Below are positions 55,153 through 64,000 of a stretch of 64,000 bases of DNA, one piece after another. The position numbers and the translations under genes were made by a program. Position 1 is the first letter of the stretch. Every line of letters begins with the position of its first letter. The DNA is from Albidovulum sp. (GTDB taxonomy: Bacteria; Pseudomonadota; Alphaproteobacteria; Rhodobacterales; Rhodobacteraceae), in contig JAPPFL010000027.1 in the NCBI GenBank assembly GCA_028823855.1, positions 280,749 to 344,748 on the forward strand. The letters are read 5' to 3'. The notes beneath the pieces were generated by a model. That model had not been told where the DNA came from and searched no databases. It saw nothing but the letters and a program-made list of their open reading frames with translations.

Positions 55153-56355
55153 ATGCTTCTCAAAAACGCCAGAATTGCCACGATGTCGGATGATCGACCA
55201 TACGGGATGATCGAAAGAGGCGCGATCAAGGTAGCGAAAGGGCGGATTGCCTGGGTCGGCGAGGAGAAAACCGTGCCCTCCGAACATCGCGGCGGCGAAG
55301 AAAGAGATTTGGGCGGAAGGCTGATCACGCCGGCTCTAATCGATTGCCACACTCATATCGTCTACGGAGGCGACCGAGCAAAAGAATTCGAATTAAGGCT
55401 TAAGGGAGCTACCTACGAGGAAATTTCAAGAGCCGGAGGCGGAATTGTTTCTACGGTAAATGCGACCCGCGACAAAACTGCGAAGGAGCTACTCGAGCTA
55501 TCGCTTCCCCGCGTCGACGCGCTAATCGCCGAAGGCGTTTCCACGATTGAAGTCAAATCGGGATACGGCCTCGACATTGAAACGGAATGCGCGATGCTCC
55601 GGGCCGGTCGCCTTATAGAGTCGAAAAGACCGATCCGGGTAAAGACCAGTTTTTTGGGTGCGCACGCCGTTCCGTCCGACTATTCCGGACGCGAGGACGA
55701 TTTTATTGATGATGTATGCATCCCGGCACTGGAATCCGCCCACGCGGAAGGCCTTGCCGACGCCGTCGATGGATTTTGCGAAAAAATCGCTTTCACGCCC
55801 GAACAGATTGAACGTGTCTTCCGAAGAGCAAGAGAACTTGGATTGCCCGTAAAATTGCATGCCGAGCAGCTGTCAAACCTAGGCGGAGCCAAGCTCGCGG
55901 CTAGGTTCGGCGCCTTGTCGGCCGATCATCTCGAGTATGCCGTCGATGAAGATGCCGAGGCGATGGCGCGAGCCGGAACTGTTGCCGTGCTGCTTCCGGG
56001 AGCGTTCTACACTCTGCGCGAATCCAAGCATCCTCCGATTGGCGCGTTTCGCAGGCACGGAGTGGGCATTGCGGTCGCAACCGACTGCAATCCGGGATCT
56101 TCGCCGCTCAATTCAATTTTGCTAGCGCTGAATATGGCTTGCACCATTTTCCGCCTTACTCCGGAAGAATCCCTGGCGGGAGCAACGCGAAACGCCGCGC
56201 GCGCGCTTGGCCTAGAGGACTCGGGCCGAATTTCCCAAGGGCTGAGAGCGGATATGGTCGCTTGGAATGTGGAGCATCCGGCCGAACTCGCCTACAGATT
56301 CGGCTACAACCCGATTCATGAACGAATCTTTGAAGGGCGTTTCGAATCGTGCTGA
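55153..56355 (+). CDS. hutI: Imidazolonepropionase HutI
   Basis: This enzyme (400 aa) hydrolyses imidazolone-propionate to N-formimidoyl-glutamate. Zinc ligands: [20 protein letters not shown] in part ([12 protein letters not shown], near 64-75), [20 protein letters not shown] (His), [12 protein letters not shown] (His) and [13 protein letters not shown] (Asp). [17 protein letters not shown]-like segment (here [12 protein letters not shown]) is also characteristic. Length is normal. It overlaps hutH by 7 nt. Confidence 0.95.
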   Translation: MLLKNARIATMSDDRPYGMIERGAIKVAKGRIAWVGEEKTVPSEHRGGEERDLGGRLITPALIDCHTHIVYGGDRAKEFELRLKGATYEEISRAGGGIVSTVNATRDKTAKELLELSLPRVDALIAEGVSTIEVKSGYGLDIETECAMLRAGRLIESKRPIRVKTSFLGAHAVPSDYSGREDDFIDDVCIPALESAHAEGLADAVDGFCEKIAFTPEQIERVFRRARELGLPVKLHAEQLSNLGGAKLAARFGALSADHLEYAVDEDAEAMARAGTVAVLLPGAFYTLRESKHPPIGAFRRHGVGIAVATDCNPGSSPLNSILLALNMACTIFRLTPEESLAGATRNAARALGLEDSGRISQGLRADMVAWNVEHPAELAYRFGYNPIHERIFEGRFESC

Positions 56356-57887
56356 CACTCGTTCCGGGCAAAGCTTCGCTCGGTGAATTAGAGCACGTAT
56401 GGCGCGAGGAGTGTCCCGTCAGAATCGACCGGACGGCAAAGGCGCAGGTTGATAAATCGCATGAAATGGTGCGGTCGGCGGCAATGTCGGCGAAAGCCGT
56501 TTACGGCATAAATACCGGGTTCGGAAAACTCGCGAACGTCAAAATCGACGCGTCAGATTTAGATGTGCTCCAACGCAATCTTTTGCTGTCGCACTGCTGC
56601 GGAATCGGCAGCAAGCTGAAACGCCGCGAGGCTCGGCTGATTATGGCCCTAAAACTGCTCTCGCTCGCGCGCGGCGCTTCCGGCATTCGATGGGAATTGA
56701 TCCGACTCATCGAAGATATGCTGGAATTCGGCGTGACTCCCGTAATTCCGACTCAAGGATCCGTTGGAGCTTCGGGAGACCTTGCTCCGCTTGCCCACCT
56801 TGCCGCGACAATGATCGGAGAAAGCGATGCGGAGTTCAATGGCGAAATCATGCCTAGCGCCAAAGCCTTGAATCTGGCCGGCTTGCACCCTGTAACCTTT
56901 GGCCCGAAGGAAGGTCTAGCGCTAGTCAACGGCACCCAGTTTTCAACCGCTCTGGCTCTCGCCGGGTTGTTCCAGGCCTGGCGGAACGTACGAGGCTCGA
57001 TAGTTTCCTGCGCACTCTCCACGGACGCGGCCATGGGATCCACGTCGCCTCTGGTAGCCGAAATTCACGAGCTGCGCGGGCATCAAGGGCAGATCGACGT
57101 TGCAACCGAATCCCGCTCATTGCTGGAAGGATCGGAGATTCGTGAAAGCCATCGAACCGGCGACCCTCGGGTTCAGGACCCCTATTGCATTCGATGCAAT
57201 CCTCAGGTTACCGGCGCTGCGGTCGACTTACTGCGCTTTGCCGCCAAATCGCTCGAGACCGAAGCAAATGCGGCGACCGACAATCCGCTGGTCTTGCTTG
57301 ACGAGGGAAGAATCGTATCCGGCGGCAATTTTCATGCCGAACCCGTCGCGTTCGCCGCCGACCTGATAGCGATCGCCATCGCCGAGATTGGCGCTATCGC
57401 GCAAAGGCGCGTCGCGCTTCTTGTTGATCCTTCCCTGTCGCACGACTTGCCGCCTTTCCTTACGCCCGATCCCGGCCGGAATTCCGGCATGATGGTTGCA
57501 GAAATCGCAACCGCAGCCCTAATGAGCGAAAACAAGCACTTGGCAAACCCTTGCTCGACAGATTCCACTCCCACGAGCGCAAGCCAGGAAGATCACGTCG
57601 CGATGGCCGCCCACGGCGCGAAAAGGCTCGAAAAAATGAACCGCAACTTAAACGGGATTCTGGGAGTGGAAATCATATGCGCCGCCCAGGGAATCGAATT
57701 CCGAAAAAATCTGCGTACGAGCGCGCCGCTGGCAAAAGTTATCAAAGAGCTTCGAAAGCAAATCAAGCCGCTAGACGAAGATCGTATTCTGGCAGCCGAC
57801 ATAAATCGCGCTTCGGAGATGGTGCGCAGCGACCGCATTGCGACCTGGGCCGGACTGGAATTCGACTTGCGCGAACGGCTACAATAG
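56349..57887 (+). CDS. hutH: Histidine ammonia-lyase HutH
   Basis: This enzyme (512 aa) removes ammonia from histidine to give urocanate. The MIO cofactor arises from the Ala-Ser-Gly in [17 protein letters not shown] (residues about 141-143). Also present: [45 protein letters not shown] in parts ([12 protein letters not shown]), [20 protein letters not shown] in part. The start is GTG at 56349, inside the 3' end of hutI, and gives [14 protein letters not shown], a normal N-terminus. All key residues present. Confidence 0.95.
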   Translation: MLTLVPGKASLGELEHVWREECPVRIDRTAKAQVDKSHEMVRSAAMSAKAVYGINTGFGKLANVKIDASDLDVLQRNLLLSHCCGIGSKLKRREARLIMALKLLSLARGASGIRWELIRLIEDMLEFGVTPVIPTQGSVGASGDLAPLAHLAATMIGESDAEFNGEIMPSAKALNLAGLHPVTFGPKEGLALVNGTQFSTALALAGLFQAWRNVRGSIVSCALSTDAAMGSTSPLVAEIHELRGHQGQIDVATESRSLLEGSEIRESHRTGDPRVQDPYCIRCNPQVTGAAVDLLRFAAKSLETEANAATDNPLVLLDEGRIVSGGNFHAEPVAFAADLIAIAIAEIGAIAQRRVALLVDPSLSHDLPPFLTPDPGRNSGMMVAEIATAALMSENKHLANPCSTDSTPTSASQEDHVAMAAHGAKRLEKMNRNLNGILGVEIICAAQGIEFRKNLRTSAPLAKVIKELRKQIKPLDEDRILAADINRASEMVRSDRIATWAGLEFDLRERLQ

Positions 57888-58036
57888 CCGACATATGAAA
57901 GCTCGCGTAACTGCCCAATCTTCCGATTGGCGCTAAATTTGCGAATGGTTTGGCGAAACTTGGCTCGCCTTGCCGACACTGGTCGCTCTTCGAGCTGCCG
58001 GCGGCATGCGCTGCGAAAGAAAGGGATTTGGGGGAA

Positions 58037-59710
58037 ATGCCTCGGTCAAATCGAAACATTCGAGATATCCGGCCGCCGACGGGGCCGGAATTAACCGCGC
58101 GGAGCTGGTTGACGGAAGCTCCCATGAGGATGCTGATGAACAATCTGCATGCGGATGTCGCCGAAGACCCGCATGAACTTGTCGTCTACGGGGGAATTGG
58201 AAAAGCGGCCCGAACTTGGCAAGATTTCGACAGGATCGTCGACTCTCTGATTAAGCTCGAAGGCGACCAGTCGCTTCTTGTGCAGTCGGGAAAGCCGGTT
58301 GGCGTCTTTCGCACTCACGTCGATGCGCCTCGAGTTTTGATCGCAAATTCAAACCTCGTTCCCAAATGGGCCGATTGGGATCACTTCAACTTGCTCGACA
58401 AGAAGGGCTTGACGATGTTCGGGCAAATGACAGCCGGTTCCTGGATCTATATCGGCACGCAAGGAATCGTTCAGGGCACTTACGAGACCTTCGCCGAAGC
58501 CAGTCGCCAGCACTACGGCGGCAATCTGGCCGGACGATGGATCTTGACGTCCGGACTAGGCGGAATGGGCGGCGCGCAGCCGCTAGCCGCGGTCATGGCG
58601 GGAGCATGCTGCCTAGCCATCGAATGCGACGAAAACCGCGTCGATTTCCGCCTTCGAACGCGCTATGTCGACGAAAAGACCCGTAGCGTCGATGAAGCCT
58701 TGGCGATGATCGAGCGCTGGACCAAGGGCAAAGTAGCCAAATCCGTTGCCCTAATCGGCAACGCCGCCGACATCGTACCGGATTTGGCGCAGCGAGGCGC
58801 CAGCCCTAGTATCGTAACCGACCAAACCTCCTCTCACGACCCGTTGCGAGGTTACCTTCCATCCGGATGGACAGTAGAAGAATGGCGGTCCAAGCAAGAA
58901 ACCGATCCTAAATCGGTTGAAGCGGCGGCTCGATCCTCCATCGTCGAGCACGTCAAGGCGATGCTCAGGTTTTGGGATGCGGGCGTCCCAACCCTGGACT
59001 ACGGCAACAATATCCGCCAAATCGCGCATGAAGAAGGCCTAGAAAACGCATTTTCATTTCCGGGGTTCGTTCCCGCATACATTCGTCCGCTATTTTGCCG
59101 AGGCATAGGCCCTTTCAGGTGGTGCGCGCTTTCCGGCGACCCTGAAGACATTCGGAAGACCGACGACAAGGTCAAGGAGCTAATTCCGGAAGACAAGCAT
59201 CTTCACGCCTGGCTCGAAATGGCTCGGGAGCGGATCGCGTTTCAGGGACTTCCGGCCCGCATCTGCTGGGTAGGCCTCGGCCAGCGCGATAGACTAGGCT
59301 TGGCTTTCAATGAAATGGTCGCGAACGGAGAACTTTCGGCTCCGGTCGTGATCGGCCGAGACCACCTTGATTCCGGGTCGGTCGCAAGTCCCAATCGAGA
59401 AACAGAATCCATGAGGGATGGATCGGATGCTGTCTCCGACTGGCCGTTGCTCAATGCATTGCTCAACTGCGCTTCCGGAGCCACATGGGTCAGCATCCAT
59501 CACGGGGGCGGAGTAGGCATGGGCTTTTCCCAGCATGCGGGCATGGTCATTTGCTGCGACGGATCGGTAGAGGCATCCGCGCGAATTTCGAGAGTGCTAT
59601 GGAACGACCCGGCATCGGGCGTCATGCGCCACGCGGATGCGGGATATGAAACGGCTCTGCGGTGCGCGCAAGAGAACAGTCTAAAATTGCCCGCAATTCT
59701 CGGCAATTGA
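58037..59710 (+). CDS. hutU: Urocanate hydratase HutU
   Basis: This NAD-dependent enzyme (557 aa) converts urocanate to imidazolone-propionate. Seen: [20 protein letters not shown] in part (family: [31 protein letters not shown]), [37 protein letters not shown] in part, [21 protein letters not shown] (NAD site), [17 protein letters not shown], and the catalytic-region [14 protein letters not shown] and [21 protein letters not shown] at 58037 is preceded by GGGGGA; the longer frame from 57950 has no homology. Last gene of the hut operon, 150 nt after hutH. Confidence 0.95.
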   Translation: MPRSNRNIRDIRPPTGPELTARSWLTEAPMRMLMNNLHADVAEDPHELVVYGGIGKAARTWQDFDRIVDSLIKLEGDQSLLVQSGKPVGVFRTHVDAPRVLIANSNLVPKWADWDHFNLLDKKGLTMFGQMTAGSWIYIGTQGIVQGTYETFAEASRQHYGGNLAGRWILTSGLGGMGGAQPLAAVMAGACCLAIECDENRVDFRLRTRYVDEKTRSVDEALAMIERWTKGKVAKSVALIGNAADIVPDLAQRGASPSIVTDQTSSHDPLRGYLPSGWTVEEWRSKQETDPKSVEAAARSSIVEHVKAMLRFWDAGVPTLDYGNNIRQIAHEEGLENAFSFPGFVPAYIRPLFCRGIGPFRWCALSGDPEDIRKTDDKVKELIPEDKHLHAWLEMARERIAFQGLPARICWVGLGQRDRLGLAFNEMVANGELSAPVVIGRDHLDSGSVASPNRETESMRDGSDAVSDWPLLNALLNCASGATWVSIHHGGGVGMGFSQHAGMVICCDGSVEASARISRVLWNDPASGVMRHADAGYETALRCAQENSLKLPAILGN

Positions 59711-60096
59711 TCGGCCGATACGCTGAATTCAGAATTATTCGCTAGTGAGCCAAATTCGGCATGTTGAGCGCCCGTCAAAATGATTTTACTTTTTGGGTTC
59801 GCTGCTCGCCATCGGCCGCATCGGAAAAACGCCAGCGAAACAACGAGATGCTGAATAGCCATATGCCAACGGCAGCATTGCTTCTCGTCGGAACCGATCG
59901 GTTTCCCAGGGGCGCGGCCGACCCGTTCCAAAGAACCGCGGCTGGACGAACCGAATTGGCATCGCCGTGATTGCCGGGGCTGTGGTTCAGACCGAATTCA
60001 GTTTCGCCCGGCAAGGCGGGACAGGAAGCATCCGTCTTTCCGCCTTACCGCCCTTGTCCCAATTGCGCGCCCCGACGCAATCGGTTTCGGTTGCTC
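59711..60096. other. Gene-free stretch after hutU
   Basis: About 390 bases between convergent genes. Nothing recognisable: no gene, no clear terminator, no repeat. A hutG gene, which would complete the pathway, is not here. Confidence 0.4.
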
Positions 60097-60669
60097 CTAG
60101 GAGTAGTAGCCGATGACATCGCCGTCAGTAGAAACTCCAAGGCCGTTCAAACTGCGATTCACGTAGTTGAAGTATCCAATTATCTGGTTCGCTTCGAGGA
60201 TTTCGCCATCGTTCAGGCCCTGGGCACGCAAAGCTTCGACGTCGCTTTTTTCCATCGTTCCGGGACGGAGAGTTAATTTTTCGGCATACTGGAGCAATGC
60301 GAGTTCCCTGCCTTCGAAGAAATCATGCGGGCATCGAGCTTTCAACGCTGCTTCGGCGGCGCTCGAACGCTCATCGTTTCCAATAAGGCTCTTGGCATTC
60401 GCCCAGTGGTTCGCGAGCGAATAATCGCATTCGTTTAGGATTGAAACGTAGGAGCCTATCGTCTCTTGCAGCCATAGAGGAAGCGAATTGCCCCTATCGT
60501 GCAGAACCGCCTTGTAAAGAGCCATGTGGGCTTCCATCGATGAAGGCCGTAGCGAATGCACGCGCAACACGTTGTCAACCGTGCCGTGAGGAGTGCGGGC
60601 CGTTTCCAATGCGGCCCTTAGGCGGTCGTCTGCCTCATTGTCGCTAATCATTCGTATCCAAGCCGTCAT
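60097..60669 (-). CDS. Peroxidase-related (AhpD/carboxymuconolactone-decarboxylase-fold) protein
   Basis: This 190-residue protein has the AhpD-like all-helical fold: GSYVSILNECDYSLANHWANA in parts. The usual redox site ECxxCxxxH reads ECDYSLANH, so the second Cys is replaced by Ser. The C-terminal half (EKLTLRPGTMEKSDVEALRAQGLNDGEI in parts) and FNYVNRSLNGLGVSTDGDVIGYY in parts match the uncharacterised peroxidase-related family, whose end often reads NRxxxGLGVxxD. ATG at 60669 starts TAWIRMISDNEAD, the usual start. A longer frame to 60804 is not supported. It lies between hutU and a Rieske gene, on the other strand. Confidence 0.85.
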   Translation of the reverse strand: MTAWIRMISDNEADDRLRAALETARTPHGTVDNVLRVHSLRPSSMEAHMALYKAVLHDRGNSLPLWLQETIGSYVSILNECDYSLANHWANAKSLIGNDERSSAAEAALKARCPHDFFEGRELALLQYAEKLTLRPGTMEKSDVEALRAQGLNDGEILEANQIIGYFNYVNRSLNGLGVSTDGDVIGYYS

Positions 60670-61041
60670 CGAAAATCTCCTGTTAGGTTTCCACGTGCGA
60701 TATTCACAGAATCGAATTCGTATCAATACCGTTCTCCTCCCGCAGGAACGCACCGAAGGCGCGGCAACCATCCGAGGACTGACAGAGAGTTGTGCGCTCG
60801 CCACCCGGCCAGAAGCGCGGCAAAATGCGTACGACGTAGCGCGGCGACTTTGCCGCTATCGTCGTTCTTTTCACTGCAAATGTCGGTTGGCCTGGTACCG
60901 GCACGACAGCGGCGGATTGCCGGCCCAGGCGAATGCGAAGAACCGATTTCGGCAAATTTGTTTTCGTTTCAAATTCCTATTGAATGCATCATAAGTGTCT
61001 GTTGTATGACGGTAGCAGAAAGAAAGAACGGAGCTGGAACC
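60670..61041. other. Divergent region before the Rieske oxygenase gene
   Basis: About 370 bases between two divergent genes; both promoters should be here, but no convincing boxes or operators were seen. The plus-strand frame continues open upstream of the Rieske gene from 60790, but without homology, so it is treated as non-coding. Confidence 0.4.
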
Positions 61042-62070
61042 ATGTTTCTTCGAAACGCCTGGTATGTGGCTGGTTGGAGCAAAGATTTCGGTCGCAATCT
61101 AGTCAACCGGAACTTGCTCGGCGACAGCATTGTCTTTTTTAGGACGGAAAATGGCGCTCCCGCCGCCCTCGAAGATGCGTGTCCCCACAGAAAACTGCCG
61201 CTTTCGAAGGGAATCCTCAAGGGCGACCGCGTCGAATGCGGCTATCACGGGCTGACCTTCGACTCAAAGGGAGCCTGCGTTGCTGCTCCGACGCAGCGCA
61301 ATCGCATTCCCTCGAGAGCCAAAGTCAGGCGATACCCGGTTACCGACCGATACCGATTGCTTTGGATATGGATGGGCAGCCCGGACGAGGCCGACCAAAA
61401 CAAGATATTTCCGGTCGAAAATTATCGCGACCCAAATTGGGGGCTTACCGAAGGCGGGTCACTCGACATCGATTGCAATTACTTGTGGGTGGCGGATAAT
61501 TTACTCGATCCTAGCCATGTGGCTTGGGTGCATCAAGGCTCCTTCGCCGGAGCCGGGACCGACGACAGCCCGCTATCGGTCGAGCCAACGGAGCGCGGCG
61601 TTATCGTGTCCCGCTGGATTTACGGGCAGCCCTGCTCGCCCTACTACGCTTCACTCGTCAAGTTTTCGGGAAATTGCGACCGATTGCAGCACTACGAAAT
61701 GTGTTTCCCTGCAATCGGGCTAAACAAGTCCGTCTATACGCCCGCGGGAGCCGGCGGTCCCGATATGACAAGCGCACCGGAGAACTACGTCAACATCTCC
61801 TACCATTTCCTCACTCCGGTCGACGAAGACCACACGCTGTATTTCTGGTTCCAGCACAGAAATACGGATCCGAACGACCAGGAAATCTCGAACCGCATGA
61901 ATGAGGGCGCGCGTCAGGCCTTCGAGGAGGACCGAGATGTGCTCGTCAGCGTGCACGAAGGAATGAAAAATTCGAAAACGCCGCATCTCGATCTAGGACT
62001 GGACGCGGGCGCAAAGCTGTTCCGTCTCCACCTGAATCGCCTTATCGAAAAGGAGCGAAAGCAGGATTGA
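61042..62070 (+). CDS. Rieske [2Fe-2S] aromatic oxygenase, VanA type
   Basis: This terminal oxygenase subunit (342 aa) belongs to the class that demethylates or hydroxylates aromatic acids such as vanillate. The Rieske cluster ligands are CPHRKLPLSKG and VECGYHGLTFD (CxH...CxxH, about residues 45-70). The mononuclear iron site is DNLLDPSHVAWVHQ (Asp, His, His). It starts FLRNAWYVAGWSKDF, the typical VanA N-terminus; ATG at 61042 has GGAGC about 8 nt before it. The ferredoxin reductase partner (VanB) is not in the window. The next gene on the other strand is an FAH-family enzyme, also from aromatic catabolism. Confidence 0.92.
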   Translation: MFLRNAWYVAGWSKDFGRNLVNRNLLGDSIVFFRTENGAPAALEDACPHRKLPLSKGILKGDRVECGYHGLTFDSKGACVAAPTQRNRIPSRAKVRRYPVTDRYRLLWIWMGSPDEADQNKIFPVENYRDPNWGLTEGGSLDIDCNYLWVADNLLDPSHVAWVHQGSFAGAGTDDSPLSVEPTERGVIVSRWIYGQPCSPYYASLVKFSGNCDRLQHYEMCFPAIGLNKSVYTPAGAGGPDMTSAPENYVNISYHFLTPVDEDHTLYFWFQHRNTDPNDQEISNRMNEGARQAFEEDRDVLVSVHEGMKNSKTPHLDLGLDAGAKLFRLHLNRLIEKERKQD

Positions 62071-62228
62071 AGTCAAATGGCATCGCGACACGAATTCTCC
62101 GATTGAATATTGTCAGCATTTTGTCCCTGACTCGCCAAATTTCGCCGCAATGCTACGTCCGTTCCGGACAAATTCTTCGCTCGCTGCCCGAAGCCGCCGG
62201 AACTTTGGCCTGGATCGGGAAAAATTGA

Positions 62229-63071
62229 TTAGCCAGAATATGCGACAACGCGCTGGCATTGGCGTCCCAGGCCTTCAATCTCCAAAGTCATGACCTGTCC
62301 CGGCGTCAAGTAAACCTGCGGATTCATCCCTAGGCCAACCCCTGGCGGCGTCCCCGTCGCAATCAAATCGCCGGGCTGAAGAGACATGAATTTCGAAACC
62401 TGGCTCACGAGTTCCGGCACGTCGAAAATCATCTTGCTCGTGGAACTGTCTTGGTATCGGTTGCCGTCCACCTCGAGCCACATCGACAGATTCGAGGGAT
62501 CTCCAATCGACTCGGGCGTAACCAGCCACGGCCCGATCGGTCCGAAAGTGTCCGCGCTTTTTCCCTTTATCCATTGCCCGGTTCGTTCAATCTGGAACGC
62601 GCGTTCAGAGACATCGTTTACGATGCAGTATCCCGCAATGTGATCCGGAGCCTGTTCCCGGGACACGTATTTGGCCTCTTTTCCGATTACAACGCCCAAT
62701 TCGACCTCCCAATCGACCTTCGTTCCGTCTTTCGGGATCATCACATCGTCGTTCGGACCGACGATCGAAGATGTCGCTTTCCCAAACAAAATGGGTTCTA
62801 CCGGCGCTTCTTGCCCGGTCTCCGCAGCGTGATCGGAATAATTCAAGCCTATGCAGATGAATTTTCCGGTTCTTGCGACGCATGGTCCAATTCTCAAATC
62901 GCTGGAAAGCTCGGGAAGCGATTTTGGATCGAGACCGGTAGCCCAGTCCATGTTGGAAAGCGCCTCGTCTTTGAGGTCGTCAATTATGCCTTCAAGGCTT
63001 CGAGGCGATCCACTCGAATCCAGAATTGCCGGTACTTCGGATCCCGGCGACCCAATTCGCAGAAGTTTCAA
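62229..63071 (-). CDS. Fumarylacetoacetate hydrolase (FAH) family protein
   Basis: This metal-dependent enzyme (280 aa) cleaves or decarboxylates beta-diketo acids at the end of aromatic pathways. Key parts: KFICIGLNYSDHAAETGQEAP region (about 69-88), EPILFGKATSSIVGPNDDVMIP region, WEVELGVVIGKEAKYV (Glu ligands), GYCIVNDVSERAFQ (Asp), and the C-terminal GDLIATGTPPGVGLGM with LTPGQVMTLEIEGLG. The N-terminal domain (LLRIGSPGSEVPAIL) is typical of the ureidoglycolate lyase/FAH group. It is convergent with the Rieske gene. A palindrome overlapping its likely promoter suggests repressor control. Confidence 0.92.
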   Translation of the reverse strand: MKLLRIGSPGSEVPAILDSSGSPRSLEGIIDDLKDEALSNMDWATGLDPKSLPELSSDLRIGPCVARTGKFICIGLNYSDHAAETGQEAPVEPILFGKATSSIVGPNDDVMIPKDGTKVDWEVELGVVIGKEAKYVSREQAPDHIAGYCIVNDVSERAFQIERTGQWIKGKSADTFGPIGPWLVTPESIGDPSNLSMWLEVDGNRYQDSSTSKMIFDVPELVSQVSKFMSLQPGDLIATGTPPGVGLGMNPQVYLTPGQVMTLEIEGLGRQCQRVVAYSG

Positions 63072-63161
63072 TCCTAATACTCCCTAAATTTCGGGGTCGG
63101 TCTTATGCCGACGGCGCGAATTTGCCTTCTTGTTCAAAATCACGCGGAAGGCAAGCGTCGA

Positions 63162-63194
63162 ATTGTGAGTCAATCGCCGCAGTTGTCAACTGCG
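63162..63194 (-). promoter_or_regulatory. Putative promoter with perfect dyad operator for the FAH-family gene
   Basis: CGCAGTTG-t-CAACTGCG (63178-63194) is a perfect 8+1+8 palindrome. Read on the minus strand it contains TTGACA (63184-63189), followed after 16 nt by CACAAT (63162-63167). A repressor bound at the dyad would cover the -35 box. It is about 90 nt upstream of the FAH-family start. Found by eye. Confidence 0.4.
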
Positions 63195-63741
63195 AAAAGT
63201 CTCAAAAAAAGCTACCGGAAAACGCATATGCTAAGCAGGAGAGCAATTCGCGCTCAACTATCCGCATTGCCAATGAAGATCCAAGCATGACAAATTTTCC
63301 TGCGTCGATTTTCCCGCAACGGCAAACGGAGCGGCTCAAGTTCGCCAGCGATTCTTCGGCTCGCCGGGAATTATCGAATCCACTGCTTGCGTGCACGCGA
63401 TTGATAGAAAAAAGTAGAAATTCGTTCGCCTGTCGAGGAAGGGCAGCGGGCCAAATTCAGATTGCAGTTCGCTATCGATGAATTCGGCCGGACGCGAGGC
63501 AATTCCGCCGACCGAACGCCTATGAATCTGAAGAATTCCGATCGGAGCGAATTCTTGCGTACTCTACAACCGCCGATACGAAGTTTCTTGAGATTCCGCT
63601 GTCCTACGGCACCGTTCGGTATTTGGAAATGTGTCCCGGAGACTGCGCCGTCCGAGGTCGCGCTACATCGGAAAACGGACTTCCTTGTTCGCCTTGGACT
63701 GAAACCGATTGGCTGCGCTGCTTGACCGATCTGCCCGGCAA
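63195..63741. other. Gene-free stretch before moaE
   Basis: About 550 bases with no recognisable gene. Frames on both strands here carry no motif; the long minus-strand frame at its right end is only the antiparallel shadow of moaE sequence. Confidence 0.4.
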
Positions 63742-64000
63742 CTAGTTCCAGCGGTCGAGCGCCGCTTCGTCCGACAGCTTGCTCGCAACCCACGAAGCCT
63801 CGCCGGATCGAATTTCCTTTTTCCAGAATGGAGCTCGGGACTTCAAATAATCCATAAGGAATTCAGCGGCACTAAACGCTTCAGCGCGATGTTTGGCTAG
63901 AGTCGCCACCATCATAATGGGTTCGCCGGGTCCGAGTTCTCCGAATCTGTGAACGATTAGGCTGTCTATTAGCGACCATCTATCCTTGGCTTCATCCTCG
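63742..64000 (-). CDS. moaE: Molybdopterin synthase catalytic subunit MoaE, 3' part only
   Basis: This is the C-terminal 85 residues of MoaE, which transfers sulfur to precursor Z in molybdopterin synthesis. Recognisable: LIVHRFGELGPGEPIMMVAT region, AKHRAEAFSAAEFLMDYLKS region, then RAPFWKKEIRSGEASWVASK with the catalytic lysines, and a stop at 63742-63744. The gene continues beyond the window on the minus strand. It joins moaB at 40.6 kb as evidence for molybdenum-cofactor synthesis. Confidence 0.92.
   Translation of the reverse strand, partial: EDEAKDRWSLIDSLIVHRFGELGPGEPIMMVATLAKHRAEAFSAAEFLMDYLKSRAPFWKKEIRSGEASWVASKLSDEAALDRWN

Noticed and set aside
1-64000. CRISPR arrays, toxin-antitoxin or phage-defence genes
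   Set aside because: Looked for direct repeats with regular spacing, nucleases and small antitoxin-like pairs; none was seen.

Overview
The window is a piece of an alphaproteobacterial chromosome. Supporting this are a TrcR/DUF1013 regulator, COQ9 and UbiA for ubiquinone, a tiny alphaproteobacterial aa3 oxidase subunit IV, a complete ccoGHIS cluster after ccoP, the plant/alphaproteobacterial type of glutamate-cysteine ligase, and a non-catalytic PyrC' beside pyrB. Intact genes are separated by unusually many gene-free stretches. Several of these hold recognisable but broken genes, so the genome looks as if it is losing genes. No tRNA, rRNA, CRISPR array or intact insertion sequence was seen.

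Layout. 1-4.7 kb: 3' end of ccoP, then the overlapping cbb3-oxidase maturation genes ccoG-ccoH-ccoI-ccoS. 4.8-11 kb: a D,D-carboxypeptidase with a SPOR domain, a decayed group II intron reverse transcriptase, an amidase, and the wreck of a type I polyketide synthase (KS end, AT, post-AT linker). 11-23 kb: housekeeping genes (HAD hydrolase, clpS, an SDR without its catalytic Lys, a sterol-desaturase-like protein, trcR/small ORF/qor/coq9, rpsU, aa3 subunit IV, metallo-beta-lactamase plus acyl-CoA dehydrogenase, Sua5, YqgE). 24-28.7 kb: a complete CUT1 sugar ABC transporter. 28.7-34.7 kb: a decayed accessory zone with broken TRAP transporter genes (dctQ, dctM, possibly a dctP tail), a Toprim-like remnant, an EamA exporter and an SDR fragment.

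34.7-46.7 kb: a stand-alone DsbD N-terminal-domain protein, an RND pump with its fusion protein, moaB, a family 4 uracil-DNA glycosylase, pyrB-pyrC'-plsY, and a flavin monooxygenase. 47-53.3 kb: a TPR protein, gshA, and divergent rsmE/ubiA. 53.4-59.7 kb: a histidine-degradation cluster, hutF facing away from hutI-hutH-hutU, giving the deiminase route from His to formylglutamate; neither hutG nor hutC is visible. 60-64 kb: an AhpD-like protein, a VanA-type Rieske oxygenase and a fumarylacetoacetate-hydrolase-family protein (aromatic catabolism), then the 3' end of moaE.

No convincing new multi-gene system was found. The most notable items are the layered pseudogenes (PKS, group II intron, TRAP, Toprim-like), two enzymes with replaced catalytic residues, small translationally coupled ORFs, and a perfect dyad over a putative -35 box in front of the FAH-family gene.
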